From NCBI RefSeq assembly GCF_013307245.1, contig NZ_CP028941.1, forward strand, positions 1,736,001 through 1,800,000: 64,000 nt of DNA, given 5' to 3'. The notes under the pieces are model-generated. The model had not been told where the DNA came from. It saw only the letters and a list, made by a program, of their open reading frames with translations, and searched no databases. Position 1 is the first letter of the stretch; every line of letters starts with the position of its first letter. The DNA comes from Polynucleobacter antarcticus (GTDB lineage Bacteria; Pseudomonadota; Gammaproteobacteria; Burkholderiales; Burkholderiaceae). The translations under genes were made by a program, and so were the position numbers. This document shows, piece by piece, positions 42,959 through 54,155 of the stretch.

Positions 42959-45565
42959 TCAATCTTCTTCTAAGAAAGTCTTCAGTTTGTCACTACGGCT
43001 TGGATGACGCATCTTTCTCAAGGCTTTCGCTTCAATCTGACGAATACGCTCACGCGTCACATCAAACTGTTTACCGACCTCTTCAAGCGTGTGATCTGTA
43101 CTCATCTCGACACCAAAGCGCATACGTAATACTTTTGCTTCACGGGGTGTTAATGAATCCAGTACGTCTTTCACAACATCGCGCATTGACTCATGTAATG
43201 CAGCTTCAGCTGGTGCCAAGGTATTGCTATCTTCAATGAAATCGCCCAAGTTAGAATCAGCATCATCACCGATAGGGGTTTCCATTGAGATTGGCTCTTT
43301 AGCAATCTTCATGATCTTCCGAATCTTGTCCTCAGGAATTTCCATCTTGAGGGCTAAAGTTGCTGCATCTGGCTCGTGACCGGTTTCTTGCAAGATTTGA
43401 CGACTAATGCGGTTCATCTTGTTGATGGTCTCAATCATATGCACTGGAATACGAATCGTGCGAGCCTGGTCTGCAATAGAACGGGTAATCGCCTGACGGA
43501 TCCACCAGGTTGCATAGGTAGAGAACTTATAACCACGGCGATATTCAAACTTATCTACCGCCTTCATCAAGCCGATGTTCCCCTCTTGAATTAGATCCAA
43601 GAACTGCAAGCCACGGTTGGTGTACTTTTTAGCAATCGAAATTACCAAGCGTAAGTTTGCTACGGTCATTTCACGTTTCGCTTCACGCGTACGCTTCTCA
43701 CCGGCAATCATTTGTTTATTCACTTCTTTTAATTCTGGAAGTGGGATAACAACCCGAGTCTGAATATCAATGAGCTTTTGTTGCGGCTCTTGAATAGCCG
43801 GAACATTACGCTGCAAGAGTGCAGTGTAAGGTTTGTTTTCTTTTAAAAGCTTGTCTGTCCAAGTTAAATTCATGGACATCTTCGGGAAGTCTTTAATAAC
43901 ATCACCACGATTAACGCCAATCTTGTCAACTAACAAATTGACAATACCGCGCTCGAGCTTCCAAACCTGATCCACCTGTGAACGCATGGTGTCGCATAAC
44001 TTCTCCACACTCTTAGCGGTCAAGCGGAAACCTAATAGCTCATTGCGAATAGCCTCTTGCGCTTTGATATAGGCAGGGCAGTTGTAGCCCTCTTTATCAA
44101 AGGCACGGCGCATCTTGTCAGCCTGAGTACGAATGATCGCAAACTTCTCTAAGGAAATTTGCTTAAGCTCCTCCAATTGCTTGGCATTAGCTGATGCTGC
44201 AGCTGCACTAGCAGCGCCTTCATCTTCTATTTCTTCGCTCTCTTCTGCATCAGGGTCGACCTCTGGCTCTTCTGGTCCCAGCTTGATATCTTCAGCATTT
44301 GGATCTACTAATCCGTCAACAAATTGGTCGATCTCCATTTCGCCACTAGCAATCTTATCGACGTTACCTAAGATTTCAGCGATGGTGACAGGGCATGCCG
44401 CTAAAGCCATTACCATTTCTTTTAGACCAGCTTCAATCTTCTTAGCAATCACAATCTCGCCTTCGCGAGTTAGAAGATCGACGGTACCCATCTCACGCAT
44501 GTACATACGTACTGGATCAGTAGTACGTCCAAACTCAGAATCCACCGTGGAGAGAGCGGCTTCCGCCTCTTCTTCCGCCTCTTCTTCAGTTGTTGCTGCA
44601 GATACATTTTCATTTAAGAGCAATGTTTCTGCATCAGGTGCTTGCTCATAAATAGTAATATTGATGTCATTGAGCAAGCTAATCAGCGTCTCTAATGCTT
44701 CAGCGTCAGATAATTCATCTGACATCACGTCATTCATTTCTCCATGAGTTAAATAACCCTTGGACTTACCCATCTTGATCAAGGTCTTCAAACGGGTACG
44801 ACGTAATTCTTGCTGCTCTTCAGAGCCTAACTGCTGTGCCGCGAATTCTTTTAACAATGCTTTTTCTTTTGCCTTACGCTCACGCGCCTTTTGGCGATCT
44901 GTCAAAACAGGTTCAGCACCCTCAACGGAAGCCTCTACCTTTGGCTTACGGCCTTTTTTAACTTCTTCAGTATCGCCATCTTCAACTTCAGCTGCCTGAG
45001 TTTTTTTACCTTTGGCGCCCTTAGCACCTTTAGCATCCTTAGTATCTTTTTCAACTTCGGCTTTTGGTGCGGTGGCTGCTTTGCCTTTTTTAGGCGCTTC
45101 CGCTTTTGCTTCAAGCTTTGCTTTTACTGCAGGCTTAGCGGGAATCTTTTCTTTAGCGGCTGGCTTAGCTACTTCCCTCCCCTTCACTGGGACTTTGGCT
45201 TTTGCAACAGGTTTAACGGCTGGCTTAGCAACTACCTTGGCTTTTGCTACTGGTTTAGCGGGTGTCTTTACTTTAGAGACTGGCTTAGTTGCTACCTTAG
45301 CAACTGCCTTAGCTACTACCTTCCCTTTGACTGGGGCTTTGGCTTTTGCAACGGGCTTGGCTTTTGCTACTGGTTTAGCGGGTGTCTTTGCTTTAGAGAC
45401 TGGCTTAGTTGCTACCTTAGCAACTGCCTTCCCTTTGACTGGGGTTTTGGCTTTGGCAACAGGTTTAGCGGCTGGCTTGGCTTTTACTGCTGGTTTAACT
45501 GGCGTCTTTGATTTAGCGACTGGCTTAGCAGCTAACTTCACGGGTTTTTTCTTGGTATTAGGCAT
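42959..45565 (-). CDS. rpoD: RNA polymerase primary sigma factor with a Lys/Ala/Pro-rich N-terminal extension
   Basis: 868 residues. The first about 215 are built of KPVAKAK/KTPVKP-type repeats, like a histone H1 tail. Region 1.1 follows (about 235-310), region 1.2 ([16 protein letters not shown]), a non-conserved acidic stretch ([19 protein letters not shown]), region 2 ([24 protein letters not shown]) and region 4 ([20 protein letters not shown]). It directs transcription of housekeeping genes. E. coli RpoD has 613 residues, so most of the extra length is the N-terminal tail. It follows dnaG on the same strand. Confidence 0.96.
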   Translation of the reverse strand: MPNTKKKPVKLAAKPVAKSKTPVKPAVKAKPAAKPVAKAKTPVKGKAVAKVATKPVSKAKTPAKPVAKAKPVAKAKAPVKGKVVAKAVAKVATKPVSKVKTPAKPVAKAKVVAKPAVKPVAKAKVPVKGREVAKPAAKEKIPAKPAVKAKLEAKAEAPKKGKAATAPKAEVEKDTKDAKGAKGAKGKKTQAAEVEDGDTEEVKKGRKPKVEASVEGAEPVLTDRQKARERKAKEKALLKEFAAQQLGSEEQQELRRTRLKTLIKMGKSKGYLTHGEMNDVMSDELSDAEALETLISLLNDINITIYEQAPDAETLLLNENVSAATTEEEAEEEAEAALSTVDSEFGRTTDPVRMYMREMGTVDLLTREGEIVIAKKIEAGLKEMVMALAACPVTIAEILGNVDKIASGEMEIDQFVDGLVDPNAEDIKLGPEEPEVDPDAEESEEIEDEGAASAAAASANAKQLEELKQISLEKFAIIRTQADKMRRAFDKEGYNCPAYIKAQEAIRNELLGFRLTAKSVEKLCDTMRSQVDQVWKLERGIVNLLVDKIGVNRGDVIKDFPKMSMNLTWTDKLLKENKPYTALLQRNVPAIQEPQQKLIDIQTRVVIPLPELKEVNKQMIAGEKRTREAKREMTVANLRLVISIAKKYTNRGLQFLDLIQEGNIGLMKAVDKFEYRRGYKFSTYATWWIRQAITRSIADQARTIRIPVHMIETINKMNRISRQILQETGHEPDAATLALKMEIPEDKIRKIMKIAKEPISMETPIGDDADSNLGDFIEDSNTLAPAEAALHESMRDVVKDVLDSLTPREAKVLRMRFGVEMSTDHTLEEVGKQFDVTRERIRQIEAKALRKMRHPSRSDKLKTFLEED

Positions 45566-45788
45566 TTATGGGTACTTACTCACGTTGCTGATGATTGATC
45601 TCGACTGCTGATACATAGACATTTGTCCGCTTGCCCAAAATTTTATGAAAATAAAGCGCAAGTGGCTGAATTAAATCGGTTTTTTTCTGGGAATAAAGGA
45701 TTATAGTCGATTGCAACTTTTTTACCCCCAGATCTACCAAATATAGGGGGCTGATTTCTGGTTTTGGTAGTGCCAAATCAGAAAATAC

Positions 45789-47738
45789 TTACGTATATTT
45801 CAGTCTTTCACCAAGCTCACGATAGCGCGCCCGATCTTGCTCAGTGGCATTACTAGCAGCGATCTTTTGTGCAATTTCTGTCATTTCTGTCTTCAGATGG
45901 GTTAATTCCAGCTTTTTAAACGCCCCCTCCAAATCTGCTACCGCACCTTCTAAATCAAGATCTGAACCCATCACCCGTTTTCTCAAGACTTCATACAAGG
46001 GCGCTAACTCACTGCGAGCAAGTTGATCCTGAAACAAAGCGAAGGCACCACTACCTACCGTCGCTGGCATGCCTTGCTCACCAGGAATCAGCTCCACCCG
46101 GTCACATTGGACTAACAAGTCCTGCATCAGCTCCATCGCTTTGGCGGAGCGGAGTTGAGATGCTTGCAAAGCTAGCGCTCTTTTGTTGGCATCCAAAGCC
46201 TTACCTAAATGCGGAAACTGAATTAATACCCGCAACATCTGCTCTGCTAAATCGGTAGGTGCCTGAGGCGGTGCCATATTTTGCGTTGCTACGCGTTTGG
46301 CTGAACCTTTAGATGCTTGCCAAGGAGCGCCTTGAGCGCGATTGCCCAAATTGCCTTGATTAAAACTGGGTGCACGTTGGCTAGTGTTGGAATAGGATCC
46401 TGATTGAGCTGGTGCTGGCACAACACTTAAGCCACAAAAAGATTCTAATTCTGCAGCGGTAGAGTTTGTCCGAATCGCTAACTCACGCAAGATTTGTGTA
46501 CGCAACGCAATCGGCGGCATCGACAGTAACAGCGGTTTTGCGGCGTGATGGGTTTGGGCTCTGCCTTCGGGTGTGGCAAGCTCATGATCTTGACTGACGA
46601 TCTTAAAAAAGAAACCTGAAATAGACATGGCTTCTTTAATCACTTTTTCAAAAGCAGGGGCACCATAAGCACGCACATAGCTATCAGGATCATGCTCTGT
46701 TGGTAAAAACAAGAAACGAATCTCTTTGTCATCTGACATCAAGGGTAAGCAAGCCTCTAGTGCGCGCTGAGCTGCACGCTGACCTGCAGCATCACCATCA
46801 AATGAAAAAACAATCCGATCGGTTTGTCGCAATAACATCCGCACGTGATTTGCAGTACAAGCCGTCCCTAAGGTAGCCACGGCGTTTGGAAAACCTAACT
46901 GAGCCAGGGCAACCACATCCATATACCCCTCACATACCAAGACATATTCTTGTGCACGAATTGCCTGCCTTGCTTCAAATAATCCGTATAGCGTATTACC
47001 CTTGGAGAACAGTGGGGTCTCTGGAGAATTTAAATACTTAGGCTCACCTTGATCCAGAATGCGCCCACCAAAGCCAATCGTCTGGCCTTTAGGATTGCGA
47101 ATCGGAAACATCACCCGATCACGAAAACGATCATAACGACGTCCGGTTTGCTGAGTTTCTGTTTGTTCACTCTGTATCAGTAAGCCACCCTCTAATAAAG
47201 TTTTTGCCACTTCATCATTGGCATACGTTCCAAAGACGGCCTCAAGGCCTTGCCAACCATCGGGCGAGTAGCCCAAGGCATAGCGCTTAGCAATTTCTCC
47301 AGTAAGACCGCGGCCCTTGAGATATTCCACAGCACGGGGTGCAACTTTCAGTTGCTGGCGATACCAATCTGCCGCAGCACTCATGACTTCACTCAAAGCC
47401 ATAGTTTGCTGTTGACGCGCCACATCATTTGCGGTGCGTTCTTCGCGAGGTACATCTAAACCTGCGGAGCGGGCTAATTCTTCAATGGTGTCAACGTAAC
47501 CTAGACCGGAGTACTCCATTAAAAAACTGATTGCAGAACCATGGGCACCACATCCAAAGCAATGATAAAACTGCTTAGTTGGGGAAACCGAAAAGGAAGG
47601 AGATTTTTCAGAATGGAAGGGGCATAAACCCTGAAAGTTCGCGCCCGCTTTTTTTAATTTCACATACTGCCCCACCACATCCACGATGTCCACCCGATTT
47701 AATAAATCAGCGATGAAGGATTGGGGAATGAGTGCCAT
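45789..47738 (-). CDS. dnaG: DNA primase
   Basis: 649 residues. Zinc-binding domain at the N-terminus (CPFHSEKSPSFSVSPTKQF with the following HCFGCGAHG), TOPRIM core (VLVCEGYMDVVALAQ, FSFDGDAAGQRAA) and a C-terminal helicase-interaction domain. It makes RNA primers at the replication fork. It lies between yqeY and rpoD, in the usual macromolecular-synthesis order. Confidence 0.97.
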   Translation of the reverse strand: MALIPQSFIADLLNRVDIVDVVGQYVKLKKAGANFQGLCPFHSEKSPSFSVSPTKQFYHCFGCGAHGSAISFLMEYSGLGYVDTIEELARSAGLDVPREERTANDVARQQQTMALSEVMSAAADWYRQQLKVAPRAVEYLKGRGLTGEIAKRYALGYSPDGWQGLEAVFGTYANDEVAKTLLEGGLLIQSEQTETQQTGRRYDRFRDRVMFPIRNPKGQTIGFGGRILDQGEPKYLNSPETPLFSKGNTLYGLFEARQAIRAQEYVLVCEGYMDVVALAQLGFPNAVATLGTACTANHVRMLLRQTDRIVFSFDGDAAGQRAAQRALEACLPLMSDDKEIRFLFLPTEHDPDSYVRAYGAPAFEKVIKEAMSISGFFFKIVSQDHELATPEGRAQTHHAAKPLLLSMPPIALRTQILRELAIRTNSTAAELESFCGLSVVPAPAQSGSYSNTSQRAPSFNQGNLGNRAQGAPWQASKGSAKRVATQNMAPPQAPTDLAEQMLRVLIQFPHLGKALDANKRALALQASQLRSAKAMELMQDLLVQCDRVELIPGEQGMPATVGSGAFALFQDQLARSELAPLYEVLRKRVMGSDLDLEGAVADLEGAFKKLELTHLKTEMTEIAQKIAASNATEQDRARYRELGERLKYT

Positions 47739-47774
47739 CAGCGAGCAGTACGGTTTAGCAGCTTATGTGACGCG

Positions 47775-48221
47775 CTATTGAGCGAGTGCGGCTTTCACCA
47801 AGCCAGATACTTTACCCATATCGGCTTTGCCTGCTAGCAGTGGCTTGAGGACCCCAATCACTTTACCCATATCTTGTGGGCCTGTAGCGCCCGTAGAGGC
47901 TACTGCTGCAGCAACGGCTTCCACTACTTCGGCATCCGATAACTGCGCTGGTAAATACGCTTGCAACACAATCATTTCAGCGGCTTCAATGGCAACTAAA
48001 TCATCACGCCCTGCTTTTTCAAATTGAGTAATCGAGTCTTTGCGCTGCTTGATCATTTTTTCAATCGTGGAAATTACGCCAGCATCGTCGACCACAATGC
48101 GCTCATCAATTTCACGTTGCTTAATAGCAGCGAGTAAAAGGCGAATAGTGCCTAAGCGTGCGACATCTTTCGCACGCATTGCGTTCTTCATATCTTCCGT
48201 TACTTGATCTTTGAGGGTCAT
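47775..48221 (-). CDS. yqeY: GatB/YqeY domain protein
   Basis: 148 residues matching the stand-alone YqeY domain (MTLKDQVTEDMKNAMRAKD, LLLAAIKQREIDER, LPAQLSDAEV). The domain is related to the tRNA-binding tail of GatB; the function of the free form is not settled. It lies between rpsU and dnaG. Confidence 0.93.
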   Translation of the reverse strand: MTLKDQVTEDMKNAMRAKDVARLGTIRLLLAAIKQREIDERIVVDDAGVISTIEKMIKQRKDSITQFEKAGRDDLVAIEAAEMIVLQAYLPAQLSDAEVVEAVAAAVASTGATGPQDMGKVIGVLKPLLAGKADMGKVSGLVKAALAQ

Positions 48222-48290
48222 CCCATTGGCTCCTGATTTACTTGAGGTTTACTATCACTTCAGTGTATTGACTTTTTACGGTGAAAGCTA

Positions 48291-48327
48291 AAAAGCAAAA
48301 ACCCGCTGCGTTTCACCGTCAGCGGGT
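48291..48327 (-). terminator. Terminator after rpsU
   Basis: ACCCGCTG and CAGCGGGT form an 8-bp stem (48,301-48,327). On the minus strand it is followed by TTTTTGCTTTTT. It separates rpsU from yqeY-dnaG-rpoD, at least partially. Confidence 0.8.
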
Positions 48328-48364
48328 TTCAAAGCAGCTCGGTGAGGAGCGCTTTTAAATACGA

Positions 48365-48577
48365 TTAGTAGAGCTTCTTAGGCAACATTTGGCTACGAAT
48401 ACGCTTGTAATGGCGTTTGGCAGCAGCTGCCTTTTTACGCTTACGCTCAGCCGTTGGCTTCTCGTAAAACTCGCGGGCACGCAAGTCGGTCAAAAGGCCA
48501 TTTTTTTCAATGGTGCGCTTGAAACGGCGCAATGCCACTTCAAAAGGTTCGTTCTCACGTAGGCGGACTGTAGTCAT
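48365..48577 (-). CDS. rpsU: 30S ribosomal protein S21
   Basis: 70 residues, [20 protein letters not shown] and a basic C-terminus ([16 protein letters not shown]), full length for the family. It helps mRNA selection at initiation. Divergent from tsaD with an 80-bp gap. Confidence 0.97.
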   Translation of the reverse strand: MTTVRLRENEPFEVALRRFKRTIEKNGLLTDLRAREFYEKPTAERKRKKAAAAKRHYKRIRSQMLPKKLY

Positions 48578-48656
48578 ACTTGTTTAACTCGTATATGCTC
48601 GAAAAATATCGAAAAATTAATCTGAATCATGGATTCTAGCACGGCCAAGCAAAAAA

Positions 48657-49730
48657 ATGATTGTTTTAGGGATAGAAACTTCTTGTGACGAGACCGGGGT
48701 AGCCCTTTATAACAGCGCGCCCTGGGAAAACAACGCCCCCGCCCATCAGGGAATTATGGGGCAGGCTTTGCATACCCAAATCGCCATGCACCGAGATTAT
48801 GGGGGCGTAGTCCCAGAATTGGCCTCTAGAGACCACATCCGGCGGGTTTTGCCCCTCCTCGATGAGGCCTTACTGGCTGCCCAACTTGAATTAAGCGATA
48901 TTGACGCCGTAGCCTATACCCAGGGACCTGGTTTAGCCGGTGCCCTCTTGGTAGGGAGTGCTTTTGCCAAATCCCTTGCTCAGGGCCTCAAGCTCCCTTC
49001 GATTGGTATTCACCATTTGGAGGGGCATCTCCTCTCCCCCCTTTTAGGGATATCTGCCCCGCAGTTTCCCTTCATTGCATTATTGGTGTCTGGTGGCCAT
49101 ACCCAGCTCATGTTGGTTAGCGGGGTTGGTAAGTACCAACTTTTAGGCGAGACTTTGGATGATGCTGCGGGTGAAGCCTTTGATAAAACAGCCAAATTAC
49201 TCGGTCTGGACTACCCCGGAGGCGCAGCGTTGTCTAAGCTAGCAGAGACTGGGCAGTTAGGCCGTTTTGATTTGCCCAAACCCATGCTGCATTCGGGAGA
49301 TTTGGATTTTTCCTTTTCCGGACTTAAAACGGCTGTTCTCAATCAGGTGAATAAATTTCTTAGCACGGGGGTTTCAGATACCCAAGAGATTGCGCGCTTT
49401 CATGCGGATATTGCGCGATGCTTTGTCGACTCTTTAGTCGCTGTACTGGTCAGCAAATCTGAGAAGGCTCTTAAACAAACTGGCTGTAAGCACCTGGTGT
49501 TAGCCGGTGGTGTTGGCGCTAATGTTCAGTTGCGCACCGCCTTAAATGCCAGTGCGAAAAAGCATGGATTTGAAGCGCACTACCCGCCAGTAGATTTGTG
49601 CACGGATAACGGGGTCATGATTGCATTTGCAGGAGCACTCCGAATGTTGGCCGACAACAATGGCTCAACTACTTCAGGCGCTTTTGATGTCAAACCCCGT
49701 TGGGATTTAGCAAGCAATAATCTAATTTAA
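48657..49730 (+). CDS. tsaD: tRNA N6-threonylcarbamoyladenosine synthase subunit TsaD
   Basis: 357 residues with ASKHA-type motifs: [14 protein letters not shown], the metal-site [22 protein letters not shown] and [12 protein letters not shown]. TsaD transfers the threonylcarbamoyl group to A37 of tRNAs reading ANN codons, which includes the intron-bearing tRNA-Ile in this window. It overlaps the convergent dxs gene by 9 bp. Confidence 0.97.
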   Translation: MIVLGIETSCDETGVALYNSAPWENNAPAHQGIMGQALHTQIAMHRDYGGVVPELASRDHIRRVLPLLDEALLAAQLELSDIDAVAYTQGPGLAGALLVGSAFAKSLAQGLKLPSIGIHHLEGHLLSPLLGISAPQFPFIALLVSGGHTQLMLVSGVGKYQLLGETLDDAAGEAFDKTAKLLGLDYPGGAALSKLAETGQLGRFDLPKPMLHSGDLDFSFSGLKTAVLNQVNKFLSTGVSDTQEIARFHADIARCFVDSLVAVLVSKSEKALKQTGCKHLVLAGGVGANVQLRTALNASAKKHGFEAHYPPVDLCTDNGVMIAFAGALRMLADNNGSTTSGAFDVKPRWDLASNNLI

Positions 49731-51620
49731 TGTGGTTTGCAATGCCATCAGGCTCGGAAAACGCAGCTGGATAGCTTTCAAAATGCCTGCAACATCCAAG
49801 CCGCAATGGCTCATTAAGAGTTTGTAGTCGCCATGCTCAATGAACTCATCAGGCAGCCCTAATTGCAGTAACGGTTTATTTATCCCCATCGCTGATAGCG
49901 CCTCTAAGCATGCGCTCCCCGCCCCACCTTGAATCGCACCATCTTCAATCGTCACAAAATAATCATGGTCTTGCGCAAGTGTCTTTAATAAATCGAGATC
50001 CAAGGGTTTTACAAAACGCATATTAGCCACAGTGGCGTCAATTTGCTCTGCCACTGCCAGGGCTGGATACAACAAAGTACCAAACGCCAAAATAGCAATT
50101 CTCTTTCCAGCAGATGCATGTGATGTGCGACGTAATTCTCCTTTACCCAAGGGGATAGTGCGTAATTCAGTGGAAGGAATAGTCCCTACTCCGGCACCAC
50201 GTGGGTAACGCACCGCACTTGGGTGCGCTTGATGGAATGCTGTTGTCAGTAAATCACGGCACTCTGCTTCATCAGCTGGTGTCATCACCAACATATTCGG
50301 AATACAGCGCAAGAAAGGAATGTCATACGCGCCCGCATGGGTAGCGCCATCTGCACCAACTAAACCAGCACGATCTAATGCAAACAACACCGGCAAATCT
50401 TGAATCGCTACATCATGAATCAATTGATCGTAGGCACGCTGCAAGAAGGTTGAGTAAATCGCTACGACAGGCTTCATACCTTCACAAGCCATACCCGCAG
50501 CAAAAGTCACGGCATGTTGTTCAGCGATACCGACATCGTAGTAGCGCTGTGGGAAGCGCTTTTCAAATTCGACTAAGCCTGAGCCTTCGCGCATAGCGGG
50601 TGTAATGCCCACCAATAATGGATCGGCTTGCGCCATATCGCATAGCCATTCTCCAAACACCTGCGTAAATGTTTTGGGGGCAGGACCGGCAGATTTCTGA
50701 ATACCTTCTTCAGGATTAAATTTACTCGGGCCGTGATAAAGCACGGGGTCTACCTCAGCCAACTCATAGCCCTGACCCTTGCGCGTCACTACATGCAAGA
50801 ACTGAGGGCCTCCACCCTCGAGCGCTAGACGACGGACGTTTTGTAACATCGGAATTAAGGCATCCAAATCATGTCCATCAATCGGACCAAAATAATTAAA
50901 GCCGAACTCTTCAAAAATAGTTGAGGGAGAAACCATGCCCTTAGCATGATCCTCAAGACGTTTTGCAAACTCCCGTAAGGGAGGCGCAATCGACAACACA
51001 CTATCAATCCCCTTTTTAGTAGCCGAGTAAATATTGCCACTGAGTAAGCGTGCAAGATGTCGATTAAGCGCGCCCACTGCAGGCGAGATCGACATATCGT
51101 TGTCATTCAGAATTACCACCAGTGGAAGATCCTCATAGACACCAGCATTGTTCATCGCCTCAAATGCCATACCACCCGTCATGGCACTGTCACCAATCAC
51201 GGCAACAGCTACTTGCTTTTCCCCTTTGGTTTGAAAAGCGCGCGCCATTCCCATCGCAGCAGAAATGCTAGTAGAGGAATGTCCCACCCCAAAAGCATCG
51301 TATTCACTTTCGGAGCGGCGCGGGAAGCCAGACAAACCATGCAACTGACGCAAGCTAGCCATGCGATCACGACGACCCGTCAAAATTTTATGGGGGTAAC
51401 TCTGATGACCTACATCCCAAACAATCCGATCCTTCGGGGTATCAAACACGTAATGCAGCGCAATCGATAACTCTACTGTTCCTAAATTTGAGGAGAGGTG
51501 CCCTCCTGTTTTAGACACAGAATCTAAAACAAATTGGCGCAACTCATCCGCTAAAGCAGGAAGTTGCTCACGGGATAGTATTTTTAAATCTGCAGGAGAA
51601 TTAATAGAATATAAGGTCAT
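49722..51620 (-). CDS. dxs: 1-deoxy-D-xylulose-5-phosphate synthase
   Basis: 632 residues of the transketolase-like family: [20 protein letters not shown] region, thiamine-diphosphate motif [30 protein letters not shown] and [17 protein letters not shown]. It condenses pyruvate and glyceraldehyde-3-phosphate, the first step of the MEP isoprenoid pathway. It is the last gene of xseB-ispA-dxs, the usual proteobacterial order. Confidence 0.97.
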   Translation of the reverse strand: MTLYSINSPADLKILSREQLPALADELRQFVLDSVSKTGGHLSSNLGTVELSIALHYVFDTPKDRIVWDVGHQSYPHKILTGRRDRMASLRQLHGLSGFPRRSESEYDAFGVGHSSTSISAAMGMARAFQTKGEKQVAVAVIGDSAMTGGMAFEAMNNAGVYEDLPLVVILNDNDMSISPAVGALNRHLARLLSGNIYSATKKGIDSVLSIAPPLREFAKRLEDHAKGMVSPSTIFEEFGFNYFGPIDGHDLDALIPMLQNVRRLALEGGGPQFLHVVTRKGQGYELAEVDPVLYHGPSKFNPEEGIQKSAGPAPKTFTQVFGEWLCDMAQADPLLVGITPAMREGSGLVEFEKRFPQRYYDVGIAEQHAVTFAAGMACEGMKPVVAIYSTFLQRAYDQLIHDVAIQDLPVLFALDRAGLVGADGATHAGAYDIPFLRCIPNMLVMTPADEAECRDLLTTAFHQAHPSAVRYPRGAGVGTIPSTELRTIPLGKGELRRTSHASAGKRIAILAFGTLLYPALAVAEQIDATVANMRFVKPLDLDLLKTLAQDHDYFVTIEDGAIQGGAGSACLEALSAMGINKPLLQLGLPDEFIEHGDYKLLMSHCGLDVAGILKAIQLRFPSLMALQTTLN

Positions 51621-51645
51621 ACAACTTCATTAATCTTAATCAGTG

Positions 51646-52560
51646 TTATTTGCCTCTGTGAACCACAAGCCCAGCCAAATCTTGCAGTGCTTGGGCTTGA
51701 TTACCAAAACTTGCCAAGCTAGTCAGTGCAACAGCGTGCAAATCTGCTGCAGCTTGGCGTGCATAGTCTAAACCCATCAAAGTGACATACGTTGGCTTGT
51801 CGTTTGCAGCATCTTTGCCAGCAGTTTTTCCTAAGGTATGACTATCGGCAGTCGCATCCAGCACATCATCCACAATTTGAAAGGCTAGGCCAAGTGCCTC
51901 GGCATACTTTGCTAAATGCTGCATTTGAACTGGACTCAATTGCGCAGCAATACCACCCAAACTCACAGCACACGATAACAAGGCACCGGTTTTCATGGCA
52001 TGCATTTGCTTTAAGCCAGCGAGATCTAATTTTTTACCAACACTCTCTAAATCAATCGCTTGACCACCAGCCATGCCTTTCGATCCAGAGGCACTCGCCA
52101 GAGAAGCGATCATCGCGATCCGCATTTCTGAGGAACAAGCAGTATTTGCCAAAATCTCAAACGCACGGGTTTGCAAGGCATCGCCAACCAGTAAAGCAGT
52201 AGGCTCATCAAATGCTTTGTGCACCGTTGGGCGACCACGACGCAGATCATCATCATCCATGCACGGTAAATCATCATGTACTAGTGAATACGCATGAATA
52301 CACTCAATCGCTATTGCAGCAGCATCTAAAGTGGCGGCAGTCTGCGCCATGATGTTGGGATCTGTTGCACTACTTAACTCGCCAGCGGCATACACCAATA
52401 AAGGACGAATACGCTTGCCACCACCCAGCGCGGCGTAACGCATGGCTTCATGTAAGCGAGCTGGATGAATATCGCTAGAGTTGAGCGAAGCTTCTAAGGC
52501 CGCTTCAGTTCGTTGCCCGTGGCTACGAAGCCATGCCTCAAATTGAAAAGGTGTATTCAT
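51646..52560 (-). CDS. ispA: Farnesyl diphosphate synthase
   Basis: 304 residues with both aspartate-rich motifs, DDLPCMDDDDLRRG and DDVLDATAD, and GGKRIRPLLVYAAG. It adds isopentenyl units to make farnesyl diphosphate. It sits between xseB and dxs in one operon. Confidence 0.95.
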   Translation of the reverse strand: MNTPFQFEAWLRSHGQRTEAALEASLNSSDIHPARLHEAMRYAALGGGKRIRPLLVYAAGELSSATDPNIMAQTAATLDAAAIAIECIHAYSLVHDDLPCMDDDDLRRGRPTVHKAFDEPTALLVGDALQTRAFEILANTACSSEMRIAMIASLASASGSKGMAGGQAIDLESVGKKLDLAGLKQMHAMKTGALLSCAVSLGGIAAQLSPVQMQHLAKYAEALGLAFQIVDDVLDATADSHTLGKTAGKDAANDKPTYVTLMGLDYARQAAADLHAVALTSLASFGNQAQALQDLAGLVVHRGK

Positions 52561-52584
52561 AAAAGTAAGTGCTTGAGCGCAGTC

Positions 52585-52818
52585 TTAGGCTTCAAATACC
52601 CGGACTTGTTGCTCGACCTGAGAGAGCACGCCTTGGCAATGCTTCAACAAAGCGGCGCCCCGTTGATAAGCTAATAGCGTCTCTTCCAGAGAAAACTTGC
52701 CAGACTCCATGTCAGCAATTAACTGCTCTAGCTCTTTGACGGCTTGCTCATATCGCAGGTCAGAGTCGATTTGGATCTCAAGACCCGGTTTTTGACCGTC
52801 TGATTTCTTGCTTGCCAT
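52585..52818 (-). CDS. xseB: Exodeoxyribonuclease VII small subunit
   Basis: 77 residues with the family core YEQAVKELEQLIADMESGKF and SLEETLLAYQRGAALLKHC. It forms exonuclease VII with XseA, which is not in the window. First gene of the ispA-dxs operon and divergent from the Rieske gene. Confidence 0.94.
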   Translation of the reverse strand: MASKKSDGQKPGLEIQIDSDLRYEQAVKELEQLIADMESGKFSLEETLLAYQRGAALLKHCQGVLSQVEQQVRVFEA

Positions 52819-52979
52819 GGATTTGATTCCTTCAAATTACGGATAGATACAGCCCTCTATATTAAAGCGAGATGGGGGTCCGATGGGTATAATGACCCCT
52901 TCCTTTCCAATATCGATCCGTCGATGGTTGGATTGGTTATTCCGCTTAGCTTCGGCTGACGTTTTCGGGGGTGGGGAGA

Positions 52980-54086
52980 ATGACTAATCTGGCTACCGCG
53001 CAGCAACTTGCGCCGTCCAACTTACAACTGCCGGTTTCGGCCTATTTTGACGTTGATCTCTATCAGCGTGAAATTGAACTGCTTTTTAAGCAGGGCCCGG
53101 GCTATGTTGGTCACGAACTCATGGTGCCTGACATCGGCTCCTACCAAACTTTGACCTCAGAAAACGAAGGTCGCCTGCTCGTTCGTAATCCCCAAGGCAT
53201 TGAACTCCTCTCGAATGTCTGCCGTCATCGTCAGGCGCTGATGCTCAATGGTTCTGGCAAAGTAGACAATATTGTTTGCCCTTTGCATCGCTGGACTTAC
53301 GATTTAAATGGCTCCCTACTGGGTGCCCCTCATTTCGAAGATAAGCCTTGCCTGCATTTAGGCAAGTCGCCCTTACAGAATTGGCAAGGACTCTTATTTG
53401 AGGGTCCGCGTGATGTGCGCACTGATCTCGCTAAGCTAGGGGTTGCAGATGATTTGCAATTTGAGGGTTACATCCTTGACCATGTCGAAGTGCATGAATG
53501 CAACTACAACTGGAAGACCTTTATCGAGGTCTACCTCGAGGATTATCACGTGGTGCCTTTTCATCCGGGGCTAGGTAAGTTTGTTTCTTGTGAAGATCTG
53601 CATTGGGAGTTTGGTGACTGGCATAGCGTCCAAACAGTGGGGATACATAAAAACCTTGAAAAACCAGGCTCGCCCACATATCAAAAATGGCATGAAGCGG
53701 TTCTGCGTCATTACCAAGGAAAGACCCCGCGCCATGGTGCTATCTGGCTCACCTATTACCCTAATGTCATGGTGGAGTGGTATCCAGGTGTGCTCTGCGT
53801 CTCAACATTACATCCGCTGGGTCCTCATAAAACCCGCAATATTGTTGAGTTTTACTACCCTGAAGAAATCGCCTTATTTGAGCGGGAATTTGTTGAAGCT
53901 GAGCGTGCCGCCTATATGGAAACCTGCATGGAAGATGATGAGATTGCAGAACGGATGGATGCAGGCCGCGCAGCGCTCTTAGCCCGTGGCGTAAATGAGG
54001 TAGGCCCCTATCAAAGCCCCATGGAAGATGGCATGCAACATTTTCATGAATGGTACCGTCGCGCTATGGCTTATTCAGGGGCATAA
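52980..54086 (+). CDS. Rieske non-heme iron oxygenase, alpha subunit type
   Basis: About 368 residues. The Rieske [2Fe-2S] ligands are in NVCRHRQALM and CPLHRWTYDL (near residues 78-105), and the mononuclear iron site is in YLEDYHVVPFHPG with a later acidic residue. Such proteins hydroxylate aromatic or other hydrophobic substrates and need a reductase partner, which is not nearby. I start at the ATG at 52,980 after a GGGGAGA ribosome site. The gene is conserved in position next to core genes, suggesting a housekeeping role; the substrate is unknown. Confidence 0.87.
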   Translation: MTNLATAQQLAPSNLQLPVSAYFDVDLYQREIELLFKQGPGYVGHELMVPDIGSYQTLTSENEGRLLVRNPQGIELLSNVCRHRQALMLNGSGKVDNIVCPLHRWTYDLNGSLLGAPHFEDKPCLHLGKSPLQNWQGLLFEGPRDVRTDLAKLGVADDLQFEGYILDHVEVHECNYNWKTFIEVYLEDYHVVPFHPGLGKFVSCEDLHWEFGDWHSVQTVGIHKNLEKPGSPTYQKWHEAVLRHYQGKTPRHGAIWLTYYPNVMVEWYPGVLCVSTLHPLGPHKTRNIVEFYYPEEIALFEREFVEAERAAYMETCMEDDEIAERMDAGRAALLARGVNEVGPYQSPMEDGMQHFHEWYRRAMAYSGA

Positions 54087-54155
54087 TTTAGAAAAGAGCT
54101 TGGCGCAATTGCGCCCAGTTTCACACTTTGCATTTCACTTGAATAGGAAGACATC

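Noticed and set aside
44891..45611. Two long plus-strand ORFs rich in Ala, Leu, Gly, Phe and Trp
   Set aside because: Antisense to the repetitive Lys/Ala/Pro tail of RpoD, whose composition keeps several frames open.
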